A stretch of DNA of 64,000 nt, from the NCBI GenBank assembly GCA_038501195.1, contig JBBPUQ010000009.1:3534001-3598000 (forward strand), written 5' to 3'. Positions 26,150 to 39,218 of the stretch are shown in pieces. Within the stretch, counting starts at the first letter, position 1, and each line of letters opens with the position of its first letter. A model generated the notes under the pieces. That model saw nothing but the letters and a program-made list of their open reading frames with translations. It was not told the DNA's origin and searched no databases. Source of the DNA: Nemania diffusa (lineage: Eukaryota; Ascomycota; Sordariomycetes; Xylariales; Xylariaceae). Made by a program: the position numbers and the translations under genes.

Positions 26150-27120
26150 AGGTTTAAAGCTATATCTGGCTGGAGTAACTATTCGGAGGCGTGCTTCGCA
26201 AGATGCGCTTCTTCATTTCCTCCTCCCCAGGCATGAATATCAGAATATCACCAGGAGGCATTTGTTTAGATACTACTATTGTCTTGCAGATCCTATAAGC
26301 TACCTCTTTGAAATTGGAGGATGCTCTGTCCAGCTAATACGTCGCAATCGGGAAGCTGTTGCCCTTTAGGTGGATATGGTATGCTTTATCCTTGCCTCCG
26401 AAGTATTGAATGAACTTGGACGTATCTATGGTGGCCGACACTATGAGCACTAAGTGTTAATTTAAATATTATCGATAGCAAAATGAGTCCTTGAAGAGGA
26501 GGAACCGCAAAAAAACACAAAAACAGGGAAAACGAATAGTATGGGCACTTACTTATGACGACCTTCAGGTCCGTCCGGCGAGACATGGCGACCTTAAGTC
26601 TGGCCATTAGGAGGTCGGTATTGATGGTCCTTTCGTGGATTTCGTCGAGAATGACGCAACGGTAGCGGGTGAACAGAGGGTCTGAATCAGACTCACGGAC
26701 GAGGTTCCGTCAGTCATATATGCTAGCAGGGTCGAGGCGCTGACCCTCTGTTCGAAACGGATCCTGTAGCCGACTTGCTCGCCGATCTCGACATCTTGCT
26801 GCTTCGCCACATGTTTGGCGACGGAGACAGCGGGTAAGACCCGGGGCTGTGTGCAGGCCACCACCTTGCGAGATGGCAGACTGTCTAGAACAATGGCGAC
26901 TGGCACCACTATTGTCTTGCCCGACCCGGTGCCGCTAGTGAGCACGACACATTGGTAGTCCTGGGTGGCCTTCAGCACAGCCCCGATCTGCTTGCTTACC
27001 GGGAGCTCCCGGAGCTTGGCGAGGGCCTGTTTGTGGCCGGCCGAGTAAGTCTGGTTCCCCTGGCTCCGAGTCTTCAGGGGATTTCTAAAGCCTCCTAGGA
27101 GGTGGAAGAACTGCTCCCCA
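26150..27120 (-). pseudogene. Broken Prp43/DHX15-type DEAH RNA helicase copy
   Basis: Read on the minus strand, the segment keeps helicase motifs in order: KTRSQ..LPVSKQ linker, motif I (GTGSGKT), CTQPRVLPAVSVAK, TDGT, motif II as LDEIHERT (DEIH rather than DEAH), a spliceable intron after KVVI, motif III (MSAT), and later GDILIFMPGEEEM. A one-base deletion near 26704 breaks the frame after TDGT. An in-frame TAG near 26332 lies between the motif III region and GDILIF. The N-terminal start and the whole C-terminal half (ratchet and OB-fold regions) are missing. It looks like a partial duplicate of the splicing/ribosome-biogenesis helicase, inactive here. Confidence 0.75.
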
Positions 27121-29813
27121 TAAATATTTTGGCTGCCGTTGTTCTCTATGTTCTGTTATATATGTGTATGTGTTGTGTATGTGTTGTGTATGCATTGTGT
27201 GTGTGTATGTGTGTGATTGAGTGGTTGTGGTGGTTGTGGTGGTTGTAGTAGTTGTGATCCTGGACCTGTTATTTTTCTGTTTGGTGTGGATGTGTGTGCC
27301 CCTGTGGCCGTGAGGGAAGAGCCCTAGGGATGTTACTCCTGCGCGTCAATCCTAAATTGGATGTGGGCAGTCACAGGTGCCTTCCAACAGTACCTAATGT
27401 GCCTACATAGGTAGGTACGTATCAACAATCTTCTTCTGGCATTACGTCTATGGCACTTGCTGAATGATGCTTCGACAGCATACTTGTGACGTAGTAGGTA
27501 CCTACTACGTGTCTGTCTTATTGTAAAAGGCCTCCTATAACAGTACCTATGTACATGTAGGCAGAAGGAAACAGGTACACAGAACTTGATAGCTATGGGC
27601 TGTAAGTAACTGAGTAGGTAGGAGGTACGCACCTAGGTAGGCATAGCCCTCTCCATTTCACCCTTACTTAAGTTTCCTCGTGCTATTCTCGAGTCTCTAG
27701 ATCTGGGTTTCTGAAGGACAGCAGGAACTTATGTGACGACCCAATGGGCAACCGCGTCATCATAGTACCTACCTATGTAGTATTAGAGAAGATGATATCA
27801 TGGTCACTATTCCACCATCCACAAGCTACCTGGCTACATACCTAAATGCTATTAGATTCCCTAGATACTACTAAATATATTGTAAAATTGGCTGCAGCCC
27901 AGACTGCCTGTCGTTTATGTCATGAGTTCCGCCTGCTTTTTCCGTTGCTTGGGTTTGGTCCCATGTAGAGTGACCGACAGACACATAGACCCCAGGGAAC
28001 ACTTGGCCTCGGCTCACATAGTAAAGTGACCAACCACCATTGCTTGCTAGGTAGTTCACGGGATAATCGTGTAAGTAGGGAAGCACTCGGGCTTAAAAGT
28101 GCTTCTTGCTCATCATGCTCGAGGGGTGGCGCGCTGTGGACAGTATGTTGCACATCCTAATCAGGTAGTCATGCTAAACATGAAGCCGCGGGGCTACAGA
28201 AAACAAGGTACCTATGTAGGTAGGTGCTTTCTGCTGCTGTGCACGCTCTCGCCCCCCCGGGCTTTTTACCTACACGTACCTACCTTATGTAGGTAGGTAG
28301 TCGTTGCTCCGAGCTGCTCCGAGGGCCAACTCGGTACAATAGAGCTTAGGTAGGTGCCTACATATGTACCTCCTACCTACATGTACCCACCCCGCCTTGG
28401 ACCTTCTGTACGTCGTACCTACTAGGTACTTCGTTAAACTCAATGCTTAGGTAATCACCGGCTATAACCAGGTGCTAAAGTCTGTTTGACCTGCAACCAA
28501 ACTATTATAATGCTTTGAAACATAAGCCATGTCAGGAATTTTGCTTACACATTCAGTCTTTGGACGCAGTAGTCATTTCTACCTTTTCCCCACCCACATC
28601 TATTCCCGGCTGAGCTATTAGGTACCTAGGTACGTAAGCAGTCATTATTCCTTACACTCACTATCTACGTATCTAGATAAGCCTATGCACGTGCTAGGTA
28701 TAGGATATGGATGTGTGCTGCCCAGCTGCGTGCATCACTCACTGGCTGTCTTGACGCTCGGCGGAGGGGGACAGAGTATCATTCTATGCTACCATGCTCC
28801 CCATTTCACCAAAGGCGATGATGTCAGATGGTACTCTGGCAGGAGGCCCTTGGCAGCGTGGCCATAGTTCGCTTGCTACCCGGCCTCCGCTTCGTGTGCG
28901 AATCGCGACAATCCGGTTTTCGTGTAGTGTGCGGTGGCCTATCTATCTACCTCACAGCCGCCATGGAGATCTCGTCGGACTGCGTAGGCAATAACAGGTG
29001 CGAGCTAAACCCGCTGCCGCTGTGGGTGCGTCGATTCCCATGGCCTCGGGTTCGCCATTGGAAAACAAGCATTTCTGAGGCATCCTACAGGGTCTTGGCA
29101 CCAAGACCTTCCCGATTCGTCTAACGCCTGGGAGCGGTGCATCAAGACTTGGCAAGGGTCGCCCACACCCATCGCGGACTTCGTCGCGGACTGGAGCTCG
29201 ACCGGAAGTCGACGGGCACGGGAATCAGAGCTGAATCAGTGTACCTGCCACCCCCCAACTCGGGAATAGACCTATGTAGGTTTACGTGCGTCGATTGGCC
29301 ACCCAGCATTGAGCAAGGCGATGATGGATGGATGGATGGGTGATCTGGTGGTTCGTATGGGGGCATCTGCTCACCAAAATCATGACCAACGATCTTACCG
29401 CACGACCAGAACGAGACACCTCAGCATCATCTGCGCGTTTATACTCACCCACTTGCCGCGCCCACTTGCTCGTACATGCCACTGGACCAGACGTCATACC
29501 GGGACGTCGACGACGGGGACCAGCAACTCATCCGCCCAGAACCCCTGTCGGGCTTGCGCGTTCCTAGAGCTATCGCCACTAAAACGAGCCCCGTTTCGCA
29601 TCAAAGCATTGCGCTAGGTAGCTCTGCTGGAGCAATGCCCCCACGCCGGATGCGAAACGATCCTCTGTTTGTCCATGTACAGGCACATCGCGAGCGTAAC
29701 GTGCTTCATCAGAGACTGAAACAGGTTTACCTTCTTATGCACTCGGCCTGAGACGTCAAGCCCTGTGAACCAGCATGGCCCTCCATTATTTACTATCTTG
29801 CTGCTTCTGCCCC
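27121..29813. other. Gene-poor region rich in ACCTAGGT-like short repeats
   Basis: 2.7 kb with no convincing gene. It starts with a TG-rich microsatellite (27161-27257). Between 27390 and 28680 it has many copies of TAGGTAGG, CCTACCTA and TACCTAGGTA. The 28700-29760 part has ordinary GC content and several overlapping short open frames, none resembling a family I know. It probably includes the upstream region of the protease gene. Confidence 0.6.
27161..27257. repeat. TG-rich microsatellite
   Basis: Imperfect repeats of TGTG, TGTTGTGTA and TGGTTGTGG over about 100 bp, at the 5' side of the helicase remnant. Confidence 0.85.
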
Positions 29814-29827
29814 TTATATATATTTAT
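29814..29827 (+). promoter_or_regulatory. Possible TATA element of the protease gene
   Basis: TTATATATATTTAT lies about 110 bp before the chosen ATG at 29934. A pyrimidine-rich stretch lies between them, as is common in fungal 5' leaders. Confidence 0.4.
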
Positions 29828-29933
29828 CGCCGCTCCCGACAGCATTGCTCTGGGCATCTCTCCTTTCCCGTCCTAGCAGATTATCTCCTTCCCTCCCCAG
29901 ACAGACAAAAGTTCTACGAGCACGCACTCCCCC

Positions 29934-31581
29934 ATGCCCATCAGACCTGCGGCTATCATGGATGGCCTCGCCAAGCTCAGCGTTGTTCGCAACCCCAACT
30001 ACAAGCGTTCGGGTCTCAAGTCCTATGTCTCTTTGATGAACAAATACGGCTTTGACTCGACCAAGGAGGGCCCATACTACCACATAAACCGTGTCACCCA
30101 GCGCGGTCTTGCGCGTCATGAGCATCATGGGCACCATAAGAAAGGAGGACGCGTCCGTAAGGAGCACCTCCTCGTCAAGAGGACCGGCACCACGCAGACC
30201 GGCGAGGTGGGAGCCGATGACCAGCAAGGCGACACGGAGTGAGTACTCCTGAGCTAGATGCTTGAAGCGTTCTGTTCCAACTTCCCACGCTTCGCTAGGA
30301 GGAAAGACATACTAACTTTGAACCTCCCCAAAGATACCTCGTCCAGGTCTCTCTCGGTACCCCGGCCCAGAACGTGATGTTGGATTTCGACACCGGATCC
30401 GCCGATCTCTGGGTGGGTCGCCTTGATCCTCCATCCCGATTCATCCTTTGCTGACCGCATAATCTGTAGGTATTCTCAACAAGTCTTAGTAGCTCTCTGC
30501 AAAAGAACCACAATGTATTCGATCCTACTAGCTCGAGCACATTTAAGGCCCTATCCGGCGAGGACTGGAACATCTCGTATGGTGATGGCTCAACTGCCTC
30601 GGGCACCTGCGGCAGCGACGTGTTGAACGTCGGCGGGCTCAGTATCACAGGCCAGACAGTCGAGCTCGCCACCAAGCTGTCGACGCAGTTTGCGCAGGGT
30701 ACGGGCGACGGTCTCTTGGGACTTGCCTTCAGTAGTATCAACACAGTGACTAAGAACGGACAGTCGGACCCAGCTCCGACGCCAGTTGAGAACATGATCT
30801 CGCAGGGCGTCATCGCGGCGGACGCGTCGCTCTTCACTTCGGCCTTCTACAGCGAGCGTGACGACGAAGACAGCTTCTACACGTTTGGGTACATAGACCA
30901 AGACCTTGTCAGCGCGTCCGGAACTGACATCGTATACACGGATATCGACAATTCGGAGGGGTTCTGGATGTTCAGCTCGGAGTCGTACGTCATCAACGGC
31001 ACCACGTCGCAGCAGAGCAGCAACAAGGCCATCGCCGACACGGGCACCACGCTAGCTCTCGTATCCGATGAAGTCTGTGAGGCTCTGTACCAGCAGATTC
31101 CTGGCGCTACGTACGACTCGACCCAGCAGGGCTACATCTTCCCCACGAGTGTTACCGCCGACGACCTGCCCGACTTCTCCGTCGCTGTTGGCGACACCCA
31201 GTTCACGATCCAGAAGGAGGCCCTTGCCTTCGCTCTCGCCGACGACAGCCATTGGTACGGCGGCGTCCAGAGCCGCGGCACCAACCCTTTCGACATCCTT
31301 GGCGATGTCTTCCTGCGCAACATCTACGCTGTAAGAATGAATTCCCTACTCCCTTGACCCCTGCTTCCGCTCTCCTCCGCCTCCGCCTAGCTTCTCCTCC
31401 GTCATCACTCTCCCTGTTTACTGACCCATCGTCATGCGTGAAACAGATCTGGGATCTTGGCAACACCCGCTTTGGTGCCGTGCCCAAGATCCAGGCGACA
31501 CAGAACCTGACACCGCCTAGCAACGGCGCATCGGCTGCTAGCAACGATAGGAAGACTAGCATTGCGATGGCACGTATCTAG
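29934..31581 (+). CDS. Pepsin-family (A1) aspartic protease, podosporapepsin-like
   Basis: Four exons: 29934-30238, 30334-30412, 30470-31330 and 31447-31581 (introns of 95, 57 and 116 nt; TACTAAC branch site at 30310), 459 residues. It has an N-terminal propeptide-like region with KSYVSLMNKYGF and a His/Lys/Arg-rich stretch. The first catalytic site is DFDTGSADLW, followed by YGDGS of the flap; the second site is IADTGTTLAL, and the end shows the LGNTRFG strand. Both catalytic aspartates are present. No signal peptide is seen at either possible start (29934 or 29958), as in podosporapepsin-like enzymes, so location is uncertain. The C-terminal tail after LGNTRFG is longer than in pepsins and rich in Ser, Thr and Asn. 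Confidence 0.88.
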
Positions 31582-32395
31582 GTCTAAATATTGTATTCTC
31601 TACGTGCTGGTATCTGAGCTTGTGGTTGCTTTTTTTAATTTATTGCCTCTGTTAGTAATATTGTTGTCGCTATTAATATATTAAGAAATATCAACACCAT
31701 AAGTACATATTGAGAGAAAAAAAATAGCTAACTCTTCGCGTACTTGAAATATAATCGGCTTAGACTATTTCAAGGCTTTTTAGCTATTGCAGGCCATTTA
31801 AAGATTTTATTTTTTCTAATCTATCTTTACGTTTTATTTGCTTTTACCCTTGTGGTAGAAGCCATCTAGCTGTGTAAAAATAGCAGTTAACGAGACGAGT
31901 TCTAGTATAAAAGAAGCTTTTACTCGTAATTCACGTCCCTTTCCTGTGATATAGTATATGCGATGCGGTAATTCATTAATTAGGTAGTTTGGTTGTATAC
32001 GCCTACAGATCCTGGCGTCCACTTATCCCGGGGTTTGATGACATCCGCCTTCTGATGAAGGCCATTGACTCATTGTTCTTGTCAACTATGTCCCACCCCC
32101 TGTCGGTCTTATAACCCAGGTACTATCCCCCATGGGCCAATTCCAATGGACCACAACCCGGATCTCCGTCAGTTCCTTACCCCTCTTTCAATATACTCTA
32201 AGGGCCAATGGTGCGGGATGGTGCCTCGCACGACATATACAACTCACTACCACACTGTACATCATATCTCCATATCTCCTTCTACCTGTTTTTTTTTTTG
32301 GTTACCGGCGCCCACTTCGATCTGCTGGCGTACGAGGACTATCTCATTTATACCTTACTAGCTTTCATTTTATCCAAACAGCATAATAGCCCTCC
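31582..32395. other. Intergenic region
   Basis: 814 bp. The first half is AT-rich 3' flank of the protease gene; the second half is the nitrilase promoter, with a T run at 32289-32299. No gene seen. Confidence 0.6.
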
Positions 32396-33464
32396 ATGGG
32401 TGCATCAACGCTTCGCGTGGCTGTCACCCAGGCAGAACCAGAATGGCTTGATCTGGCGGGGACTGTTGACAAGACGGTGAAGCTTATCGCAGAGGCGGCA
32501 GCTAATGGCGCGAGACTTATCGCCTTTCCAGAAGTTTGGGTTACTGGGTATCCAGGATGGATATGGTTGTTGACCCCCCGGTGAAAGGCCTCCGAAGTTC
32601 TTCAGTGCTGACGCGAAACGTGTGCTCAGGGGCCGGGCAGTAGACCCTGTCATGTCTACCCGATACGCCCTCAATGCCCTCTCGGTCGAGTCGAGGGAGA
32701 TGACGCGTATCCAGCAAGCAGCTCGAGGAAACTCCATCGTGGTTGTTCTCGGCTTCGCCGAGCGGAGTCCCACTGATAGCCTTTACATTGCCCAAGCCAT
32801 CATCTCGGCCCAGGGCGACTTGGTTTTGAAGCGCCGCAAGATCAAGCCCACACACGTCGAGAGGACGGTTTTCGGCGATGGCTCTGGTCCGGACCTCAAC
32901 AACGTGGTAGACATAGACTTCGGGGGCGACATCGGCAAGGTGAAGGTTGGAACGCTCTCTTGCTGGGAGCATGCGCAGCCGCTCCTGAAATATCACACGT
33001 ACGCACAGGGTGAAGCTATCCATATTGCCATGTGGCCACCTATCCACCCGGACGGTGGTGCCGCCGCCCTGATGCACTGGGGTCAGTCTTCAGACGGCTG
33101 TCTGAATTTATCGCAAACATACGCCCTCGAGGGCGGGACGTTTGTTCTCCATTGCACATCGGTCGCCAACCAGAAAGCCATCGATTCGCTGCAGACGCAA
33201 GACTGCCCAGGCTTTTCGAAGCCCGGTGGTGGTCACAGCTGCGTCATTGGGCCGGACGGTAGGAGGCTAACACCACCTTTGGGAGATGGCGATCATTCGG
33301 TTGAAGGGCTGGTATACGCAGACCTCAATCTGACGACGATAGTCACCAACAAGCATTTCATCGATGTAGTAGGTCATTATAGCCGCCCCGATTTGCTCTG
33401 GGTTGGTGTCGATAAGAGGCAGAAAAACCCTGTCAGGGAAAGAGTCGACGTACCCAGTGAATAA
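32396..33464 (+). CDS. Nitrilase (carbon-nitrogen hydrolase family)
   Basis: Two exons: 32396-32565 and 32630-33464 (64-nt intron, weaker donor GTTGTT, GCTGACG branch site), 334 residues, the normal length. The catalytic triad of the family is intact: Glu46 in [10 protein letters not shown], Lys127 in [12 protein letters not shown] and Cys168 in [11 protein letters not shown]. Nitrilases turn nitriles into the acid plus ammonia; the CWEH motif fits true nitrilases or cyanide-active relatives, but the substrate cannot be read from sequence. It is probably cytosolic, as no targeting peptide is seen. The 3' end converges with the sedolisin gene, 481 bp away. Confidence 0.9.
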
Positions 33465-33945
33465 AGCCAGGCGGCATTAAGTACAATATTTATATTCTAC
33501 GCAGATAAAGGAAGACATGAAAAAAATTCGCCACGGACCAACTCCATACGCGTTATCATTACTTTTCGCTGCTAATACTATGGAACTATAGTTAATAGTA
33601 TTAGAGCACCCTACCGAATAGTATAGATACTAGTGTAGAGTTTCTAAATCTCGAAAAGCTGGGGGGGGTGAAGAAGTTTTGTCCTAAATCGTAACATGAG
33701 TATACTCGTCTAAGTTACGAATATTTATATCTCTAGCTCTAAATAATGCGACTGTGCCTGTATATATAGATAATGATATATTTGCTCAGAATGCCTTTAT
33801 TAACATCCGCCCCGATATCAGATTCATGAAATTGATATCTCCCGGGATTATGACAATCTATTACTTTGCCTACCGCTGTCATCAGGCAACGTTGTAGTCG
33901 CTGTTGCGCAAGCGATACTAATAGCCGGTTCTGCTCCTTAAATCA
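33465..33945. other. Convergent intergenic region
   Basis: 481 bp between the 3' ends of the nitrilase and sedolisin genes. AT-rich; a G run lies at 33661-33667. No gene seen. Confidence 0.6.
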
Positions 33946-36022
33946 TCAGGGCAGACTCATCAACACCTCCTTTAGTCTTGCGAAATTCGGCGCACCAAGC
34001 CCGCTGGCCGGATCCCAACCTTCAACAGCAGAGAATCCCTCAGTGCCACAGCCACTCTGGTGCCCCTCTACGATATCATCGAATATTTCAGGGTGTGCGT
34101 ACAGGACGTGGTTCAGGAAGCCCACGGATCCCTTGCCAGCTTTGATACGCGCACCGTTGATCAGCGTGATCATAGCTCCAAACGTAGGCGCTGCCGCAGA
34201 GGTGCCTGTGAACGCCTGAAATCCTCCATCGATTCCAGTGATGAAGTCCTGTGAGGCCACTGCCACGTCAGGAAACCCGCGGACTGCCTGGCTACTGTTG
34301 TAACGTGATGAATTATAACCCGGATCATGCGCAGCATAGTACGAGGCAATCGTTGCTGCTTGATAGTCGGGGAGCGGGAACAAGTTGCTAAAGCCACCTC
34401 CAGGAGAAAATTCGTATGCTACAACCTGACGGTCGCCCACACTACCGTTAGCTGGTAGAGCCGACCCGCCTACCGAGGTGATCCATGGGCACGAGGCAGG
34501 AAACACTGCATCGCAACTCATTAGCTCGTCATCTAAACTGGAACACTACGGGATGAGTAGTTCGGTGGGCTGGAATGAACGCACAGGGGTTGAATCGACC
34601 ATAAGACGCGCCGACAGGTGTTGGCGCACCATTGTCCAGAAGGCACCGGCCGGAGTTGCCAGCAACTCCAGTGTCTCCCGAGGAGAACAGCAATGTAACG
34701 CCCATGAGCCCGAGCTTCATATATTCCATGCACTCCCGGGCCGTGTAACTAGCTGGTCTGTCACCTTCGTTCCGTCCGTATGACACGGATATCACTTTGG
34801 TGGCATTGTACGCGCCACACATCGGCTGCCCAGTATACGCATTGGGAATCGATGCATCATGAGGATAGATGGCGTCCCAGTCAGGATCGTCTCCGCCCTC
34901 GAAAGTGCAGTATGACCCGTCGAGAGCGTCCAAGAAGTTGTTGTTTGTTGCTGGATTCGAGAACACACCGTCTCCCACCTGGTAGAGTGTCACATTCTGG
35001 GGGTGGACAAGAGATATGGCATAGCAGAGATCGAGATTTGATTCCCCTCGCGTTCCGGAACCAGTTTCGCTGCTGATATAACCGCCATCGATCCCACTGA
35101 ATATTGGGGCTGTATCATTGGGCACATTGTTCGCGTACACGCTGAAGAAGCCGTTCAAGTCGATCTGGTTGTAGCTCTGCGGAGCAAATTCGACGATACC
35201 GTAACTGTTTCCCTCGACTGCTTCGCTCTTTTCAGGAATATCGTAGCTAGCGCCCTGTTAATTATCGACCGAGGCTCGCTAAGCTACATGGTTATTGTAG
35301 GATGCGCTGTTGCTCGAATACTGATGGGTTACTTACATGGCTCGGAGACAAGCAGGCGTCGTCAGTTGGTTGCAGTTATCCAGCACCAGCGGGTCTAAAT
35401 CGACATCAACGGCCTTGAATTTAGGTTTTATTGCCTCTCTCCTTACAGTCCGCTCCGTGGCGATACCCACTCTTAGGTCGAACTGGATAGTTGGTGAAAC
35501 AAAGTCGATATGCTGTTGGATATTTGCCGGAATGGCATACGACTCGCAAGCCACCAGGGTCGTTCCTTCGTCGTCCTCGTACAAGCTGTACGACGTATCT
35601 AGAAGTTTCTCGGCTTCGGCGACAGTGCTTTCTACCTTGATCCAATTCCGGCCCGCGCTTGGGGCAATTCGCTTCGATGGTATGCCCATCTGAAGCAGCC
35701 ATTGCACCGTGTCCGATACTGTTGCCTCCGACGGGGCGAACGTGCTAATCACCTCTTGGGGTGTCCAGAAACGGGCAAAGTTTTTCGATTCAGGGTGTGA
35801 CACCTCGCGCATGTACTGCTCGGCGCGTTCAAGGTTGTTTTGCTTCAGCGCAAAACGAATATCTATCGGCGAGTCGCTGCTCGCCTTGGAGATCCTTGTC
35901 CAGCGCTCCGGAGCGCCATCCCTCCTTTCATGGATCACATAATCGCTAGTCGGTAGGCTGAATGCCATAGACGAGCACAGCACAGCCGTGAATAAGAACG
36001 ATGTTCTTCCTCGCACCATCAT
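33946..36022 (-). CDS. Secreted sedolisin / tripeptidyl-peptidase (S53)
   Basis: Three exons: 36022-35337, 35246-34585 and 34505-33946 (introns of 90 and 79 nt), 635 residues. A hydrophobic signal peptide covers about residues 1-22. The pro-kumamolisin activation domain follows to about 190, and the TPACLRA junction into the protease domain is typical. The S53 catalytic residues are visible: Glu297 and Asp301 in GESNLD, and Ser552 in TGTSAAAP. The C-terminal calcium-site region (AVEGWDPASGLGAPNF) is present. Such enzymes are secreted and remove tripeptides or cut proteins at acid pH. The start gives MM at the N-terminus; the second ATG is equally possible. Confidence 0.92.
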
Positions 36023-36905
36023 ATCAAGTGTCTATTCCAATAGGTGTAGGGAAGCTCGGGCAAGGTGAGAGATGTCACCAAGTTTACAATAGTTAACATT
36101 GTGCCGAACGTTCTTTTTTATAGATCCTTCGATCGAAGCGCGTAAAGGTGGAAAGTAAGCCCGCTTGGAAGCCTTGTCCTCGTATTCCACCATGAGCTAA
36201 GGGTGGTAGAGTAGGATGATTGTAGACATCTCTATAACTGTAATTGGTCTATTGGTTGCTTGGCACGGATGCCAGTGTATACCTGCCTTTCTCCCGTCGT
36301 TCTATCACAGTCGAGGGTGATGCGCTAAACTTCAGATCCTGAACTGTTGCTGACGCCATCCATTCCCTTTGCAGCGTTAGCTTATGACTTTACCGCTCTT
36401 CAATCTCGTATTGCTGAAGCTCGCCTAATTTAGATTATCGACCTTCTTATTTCTACGCATGTTATATAATCTATTACTTGGTTATGTTGCATAAAAGTAG
36501 AGAGTTGGTGAGTTGGGCACTTGACTACAGTTGTTGATACAATTATAGGCAGAAGAACTACGAGTCCATGACACGTGCGGGCTATTATTTAGTTAGACCG
36601 GATTATACCGTATGTGATCTCCTAATACGTATGAATTCTATTAAAAAAAAGAGACTAAAGGACTATCTGCTTATAGTACAATGGAATGGAAGTCTCAAAG
36701 TTAAGTCTAGTTTTAGTAGACGCAGTCGTCGTTGGATTATCGTGGAAGCCTACGTTACAAGGCCAGCTTCGAAACTCGTGAAATCTTATGTACAACCCTT
36801 TTCGCTCGATAGCATACCTTCCTATGTATAAGAGATCTCTATTAGGTATCCCCATTTTCATGGTTAGATTTGCCTCGCCGCAGTATGTTGTTTTATAATC
36901 TTTAG

Positions 36906-37002
36906 TTGTTCTATAATTGCTCTATAATTGTTCTATAATCGCTCTATAATTACTCCATAATTGTTCTATAATTGTTCTATAATTGTTTTATAATTGTTCT
37001 AT
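36906..37002. repeat. 11-bp minisatellite, about nine copies
   Basis: The unit TTGTTCTATAA is repeated from 36906, with single-base variants in several copies, and a partial last unit. Confidence 0.9.
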
Positions 37003-39069
37003 ATTATCAGGCTTTCAATCAAGGGTTTTTTTCACAGCCTGCAATAACTGTTGTACATTATCCTCAACTTATGGTGGTGAATGCAGCAACCGGATATGAA
37101 TGTAACAATTGGTCTGCTACTTCCGGGGTGGCTCCTCGTGCTTGAGAGCATAGTGAAATGGCGAGGAGAACTAGTGGTGATATTGGTGAAGCTGTCTCTG
37201 TAGAAGGGACGAAATTGTCTGCTGTAAACCTGTGAGGAGAAGGCTCTGGATTTAGGATGATTGCAAAGAAGAGTCAGAGTCCAGATCCTCAGACTTACGT
37301 ACTGCGGGGAGGTTTCATAGGAATTCTGCAAGGCTTTTGCAACCACTAGATATGTGATCAATCGCGCAAAATACCGAAATTCCTGCCTAGCTACCAATCA
37401 ATGATGGCAGTCATGTTGTTGTTACCTTAACAGTGATGCCGTCCACGAGGCCACGCGCCCCATCCTCAACACGTACTGCGTATGTAGTACTTCAAGGGCG
37501 GGAAGATGACAGCACATTTCCGACAAATCGATTTTGGTTCTCTAAAAATCATATTTTGGCCCAGTACAGAGGTTGTGTTATCTGATAGCGATGACTGAGG
37601 CGGTATAAGGGCGTGAGTGTCGAATCGGAGCTTTATTCTGGAGACTAGATTTTCAACGGACACTATATAATTAATAACTCAAACTAATAGGTCATGACTG
37701 GCACTAGCTGTGCAACTAATATAGGAGAGCCGGAGGTAAGCGTGCGTCAAGGATCGACCGCGGAACAATAACAGCTTGTCCCTAGGATCATCGCACGACA
37801 ACCCAAAGCCATAAACAAAACTGATTAATAAAAATATGATAGGCCGCAAGAAAGTTCGCCATTCAAGAACTTCCCAGAGGTGACGACACCCCGTTCATCA
37901 CCTAGTTCAATATAATTTGAAGCAAGAGACCATTTGTTCCCCTTGTACGCCGCCTATCATCACATACGGCGATAGTCCTTTATATTCCCGTGGGCAGACG
38001 GTGGTAGCCGCAGATATCTCCGCGCATCAGATCCTCTCCGGCTAAAAAAAGAGGGTATTGGTGGGTACGCAGGCGACTTGGATCGCAGGTCAATTTGCCA
38101 GACTAAATGGAAAGCTCGAACTTTGCTGTTTGCATGATACTTAGTTTCTAGAACCACATCAATTCACCCTGGCTGCCATGGGGAATGAAAGGCGAGACGG
38201 GATCTATGGGAACATCAAGCCGGAAAATATTCTCTAATTTAAGTTGTGCGCTGCCACAGTTTCTGACTTGGCTCCAGACTAGATGCCTTGAGACAATTCA
38301 ACCAGCATCGACTTCATGAGGACAGTGACCTCAATTTTTAAAAAAAAGACGCGTTCTTTGAAATGAACGGAGCTGAGAGGCCTGGACATAAATCTTGCGC
38401 GCAATTTGTGAGTTGTGCGCTCCCATTCATCTAATCAATATAGCCTAGTCAAATAATAATGTAATATTGCAACATATTGAAAAACTATAGAGAAATGTAC
38501 GTTATGAAAATTATCTCTACGACTACCTACAATTGATCAAGACCCGAATGTTGGGAATCGACGTTGAAAGGCGAATCGATTGCTAGGAAGTAACCAAATT
38601 GCTCACAGGCTACTATACAAGGTGTATCGAAGAGCCCAAGTATGTAGAAGTCATGCTGCCTACATTCAATGAACGCAGAGGATCAAGAGAGATTGTTTCA
38701 CTTCCTGAAATCCTAATCACAAATGCTGCATAAAATGGCAATACATATCATAAAAATACGAGGAAATAATGGATCTAGGCAATCCAGCTCGATCTATTAT
38801 GCCCGACGAAGTAAGTGCCTAAGCTGAAAACGCACAAACTGTAGAAAAGTATAGGAAACGCAAGACCTAACGAATATTCTTTTACTTGGGGTTGGAATGC
38901 CCAGCTTCACAGCCCAGGAGGGGAACTAACCTGTTAGAATCGAATGTCTGAGTTGACACTATTACACACTATTACCTGGGAAGGCAGAGGGAGGGAGGGA
39001 GAGAAGGATAGTCGAGAGAATTGACTAAACTTGTTTATACCCTTAGACTCTCTTCTCTCTTCTCGATAT

Positions 39070-39218
39070 TAGGCGCTTTTGAATGGAAAGACACAAACGG
39101 GGAGATCCTAAAAGTTAGCCCGTATATCTGGCTATACACCATAGTCACACTAGTTGTGATCTCGGTTACTCCAGGGATATCCGTGGGTGATGCGGCGACG
39201 CGTCGTCAAGGACACTGA
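39070..39218 (+). pseudogene. Possible last-exon remnant of a membrane protein
   Basis: After a splice-acceptor-like TTCTCGATATTAG (ends 39072), the frame encodes a short acidic stretch, then one hydrophobic segment (YIWLYTIVTLVVISVTPGI) and a stop. The style resembles the C-terminal end of fungal multi-pass hypothetical proteins, but no upstream exons are recognisable. Could also be chance. Confidence 0.2.

Noticed and set aside
28685..29617. Several overlapping open frames of 60-100 codons
   Set aside because: They overlap on both strands, lack domains and have no splice-linked continuation.
36568..36831. 87-codon open frame on the plus strand
   Set aside because: No homology is recognisable, the surroundings are AT-rich, and there is no supporting splice structure.
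36906..37002. CRISPR-like array or telomeric repeat
   Set aside because: The 11-bp units are contiguous without spacers, and no TTAGGG repeats occur; it is a minisatellite.
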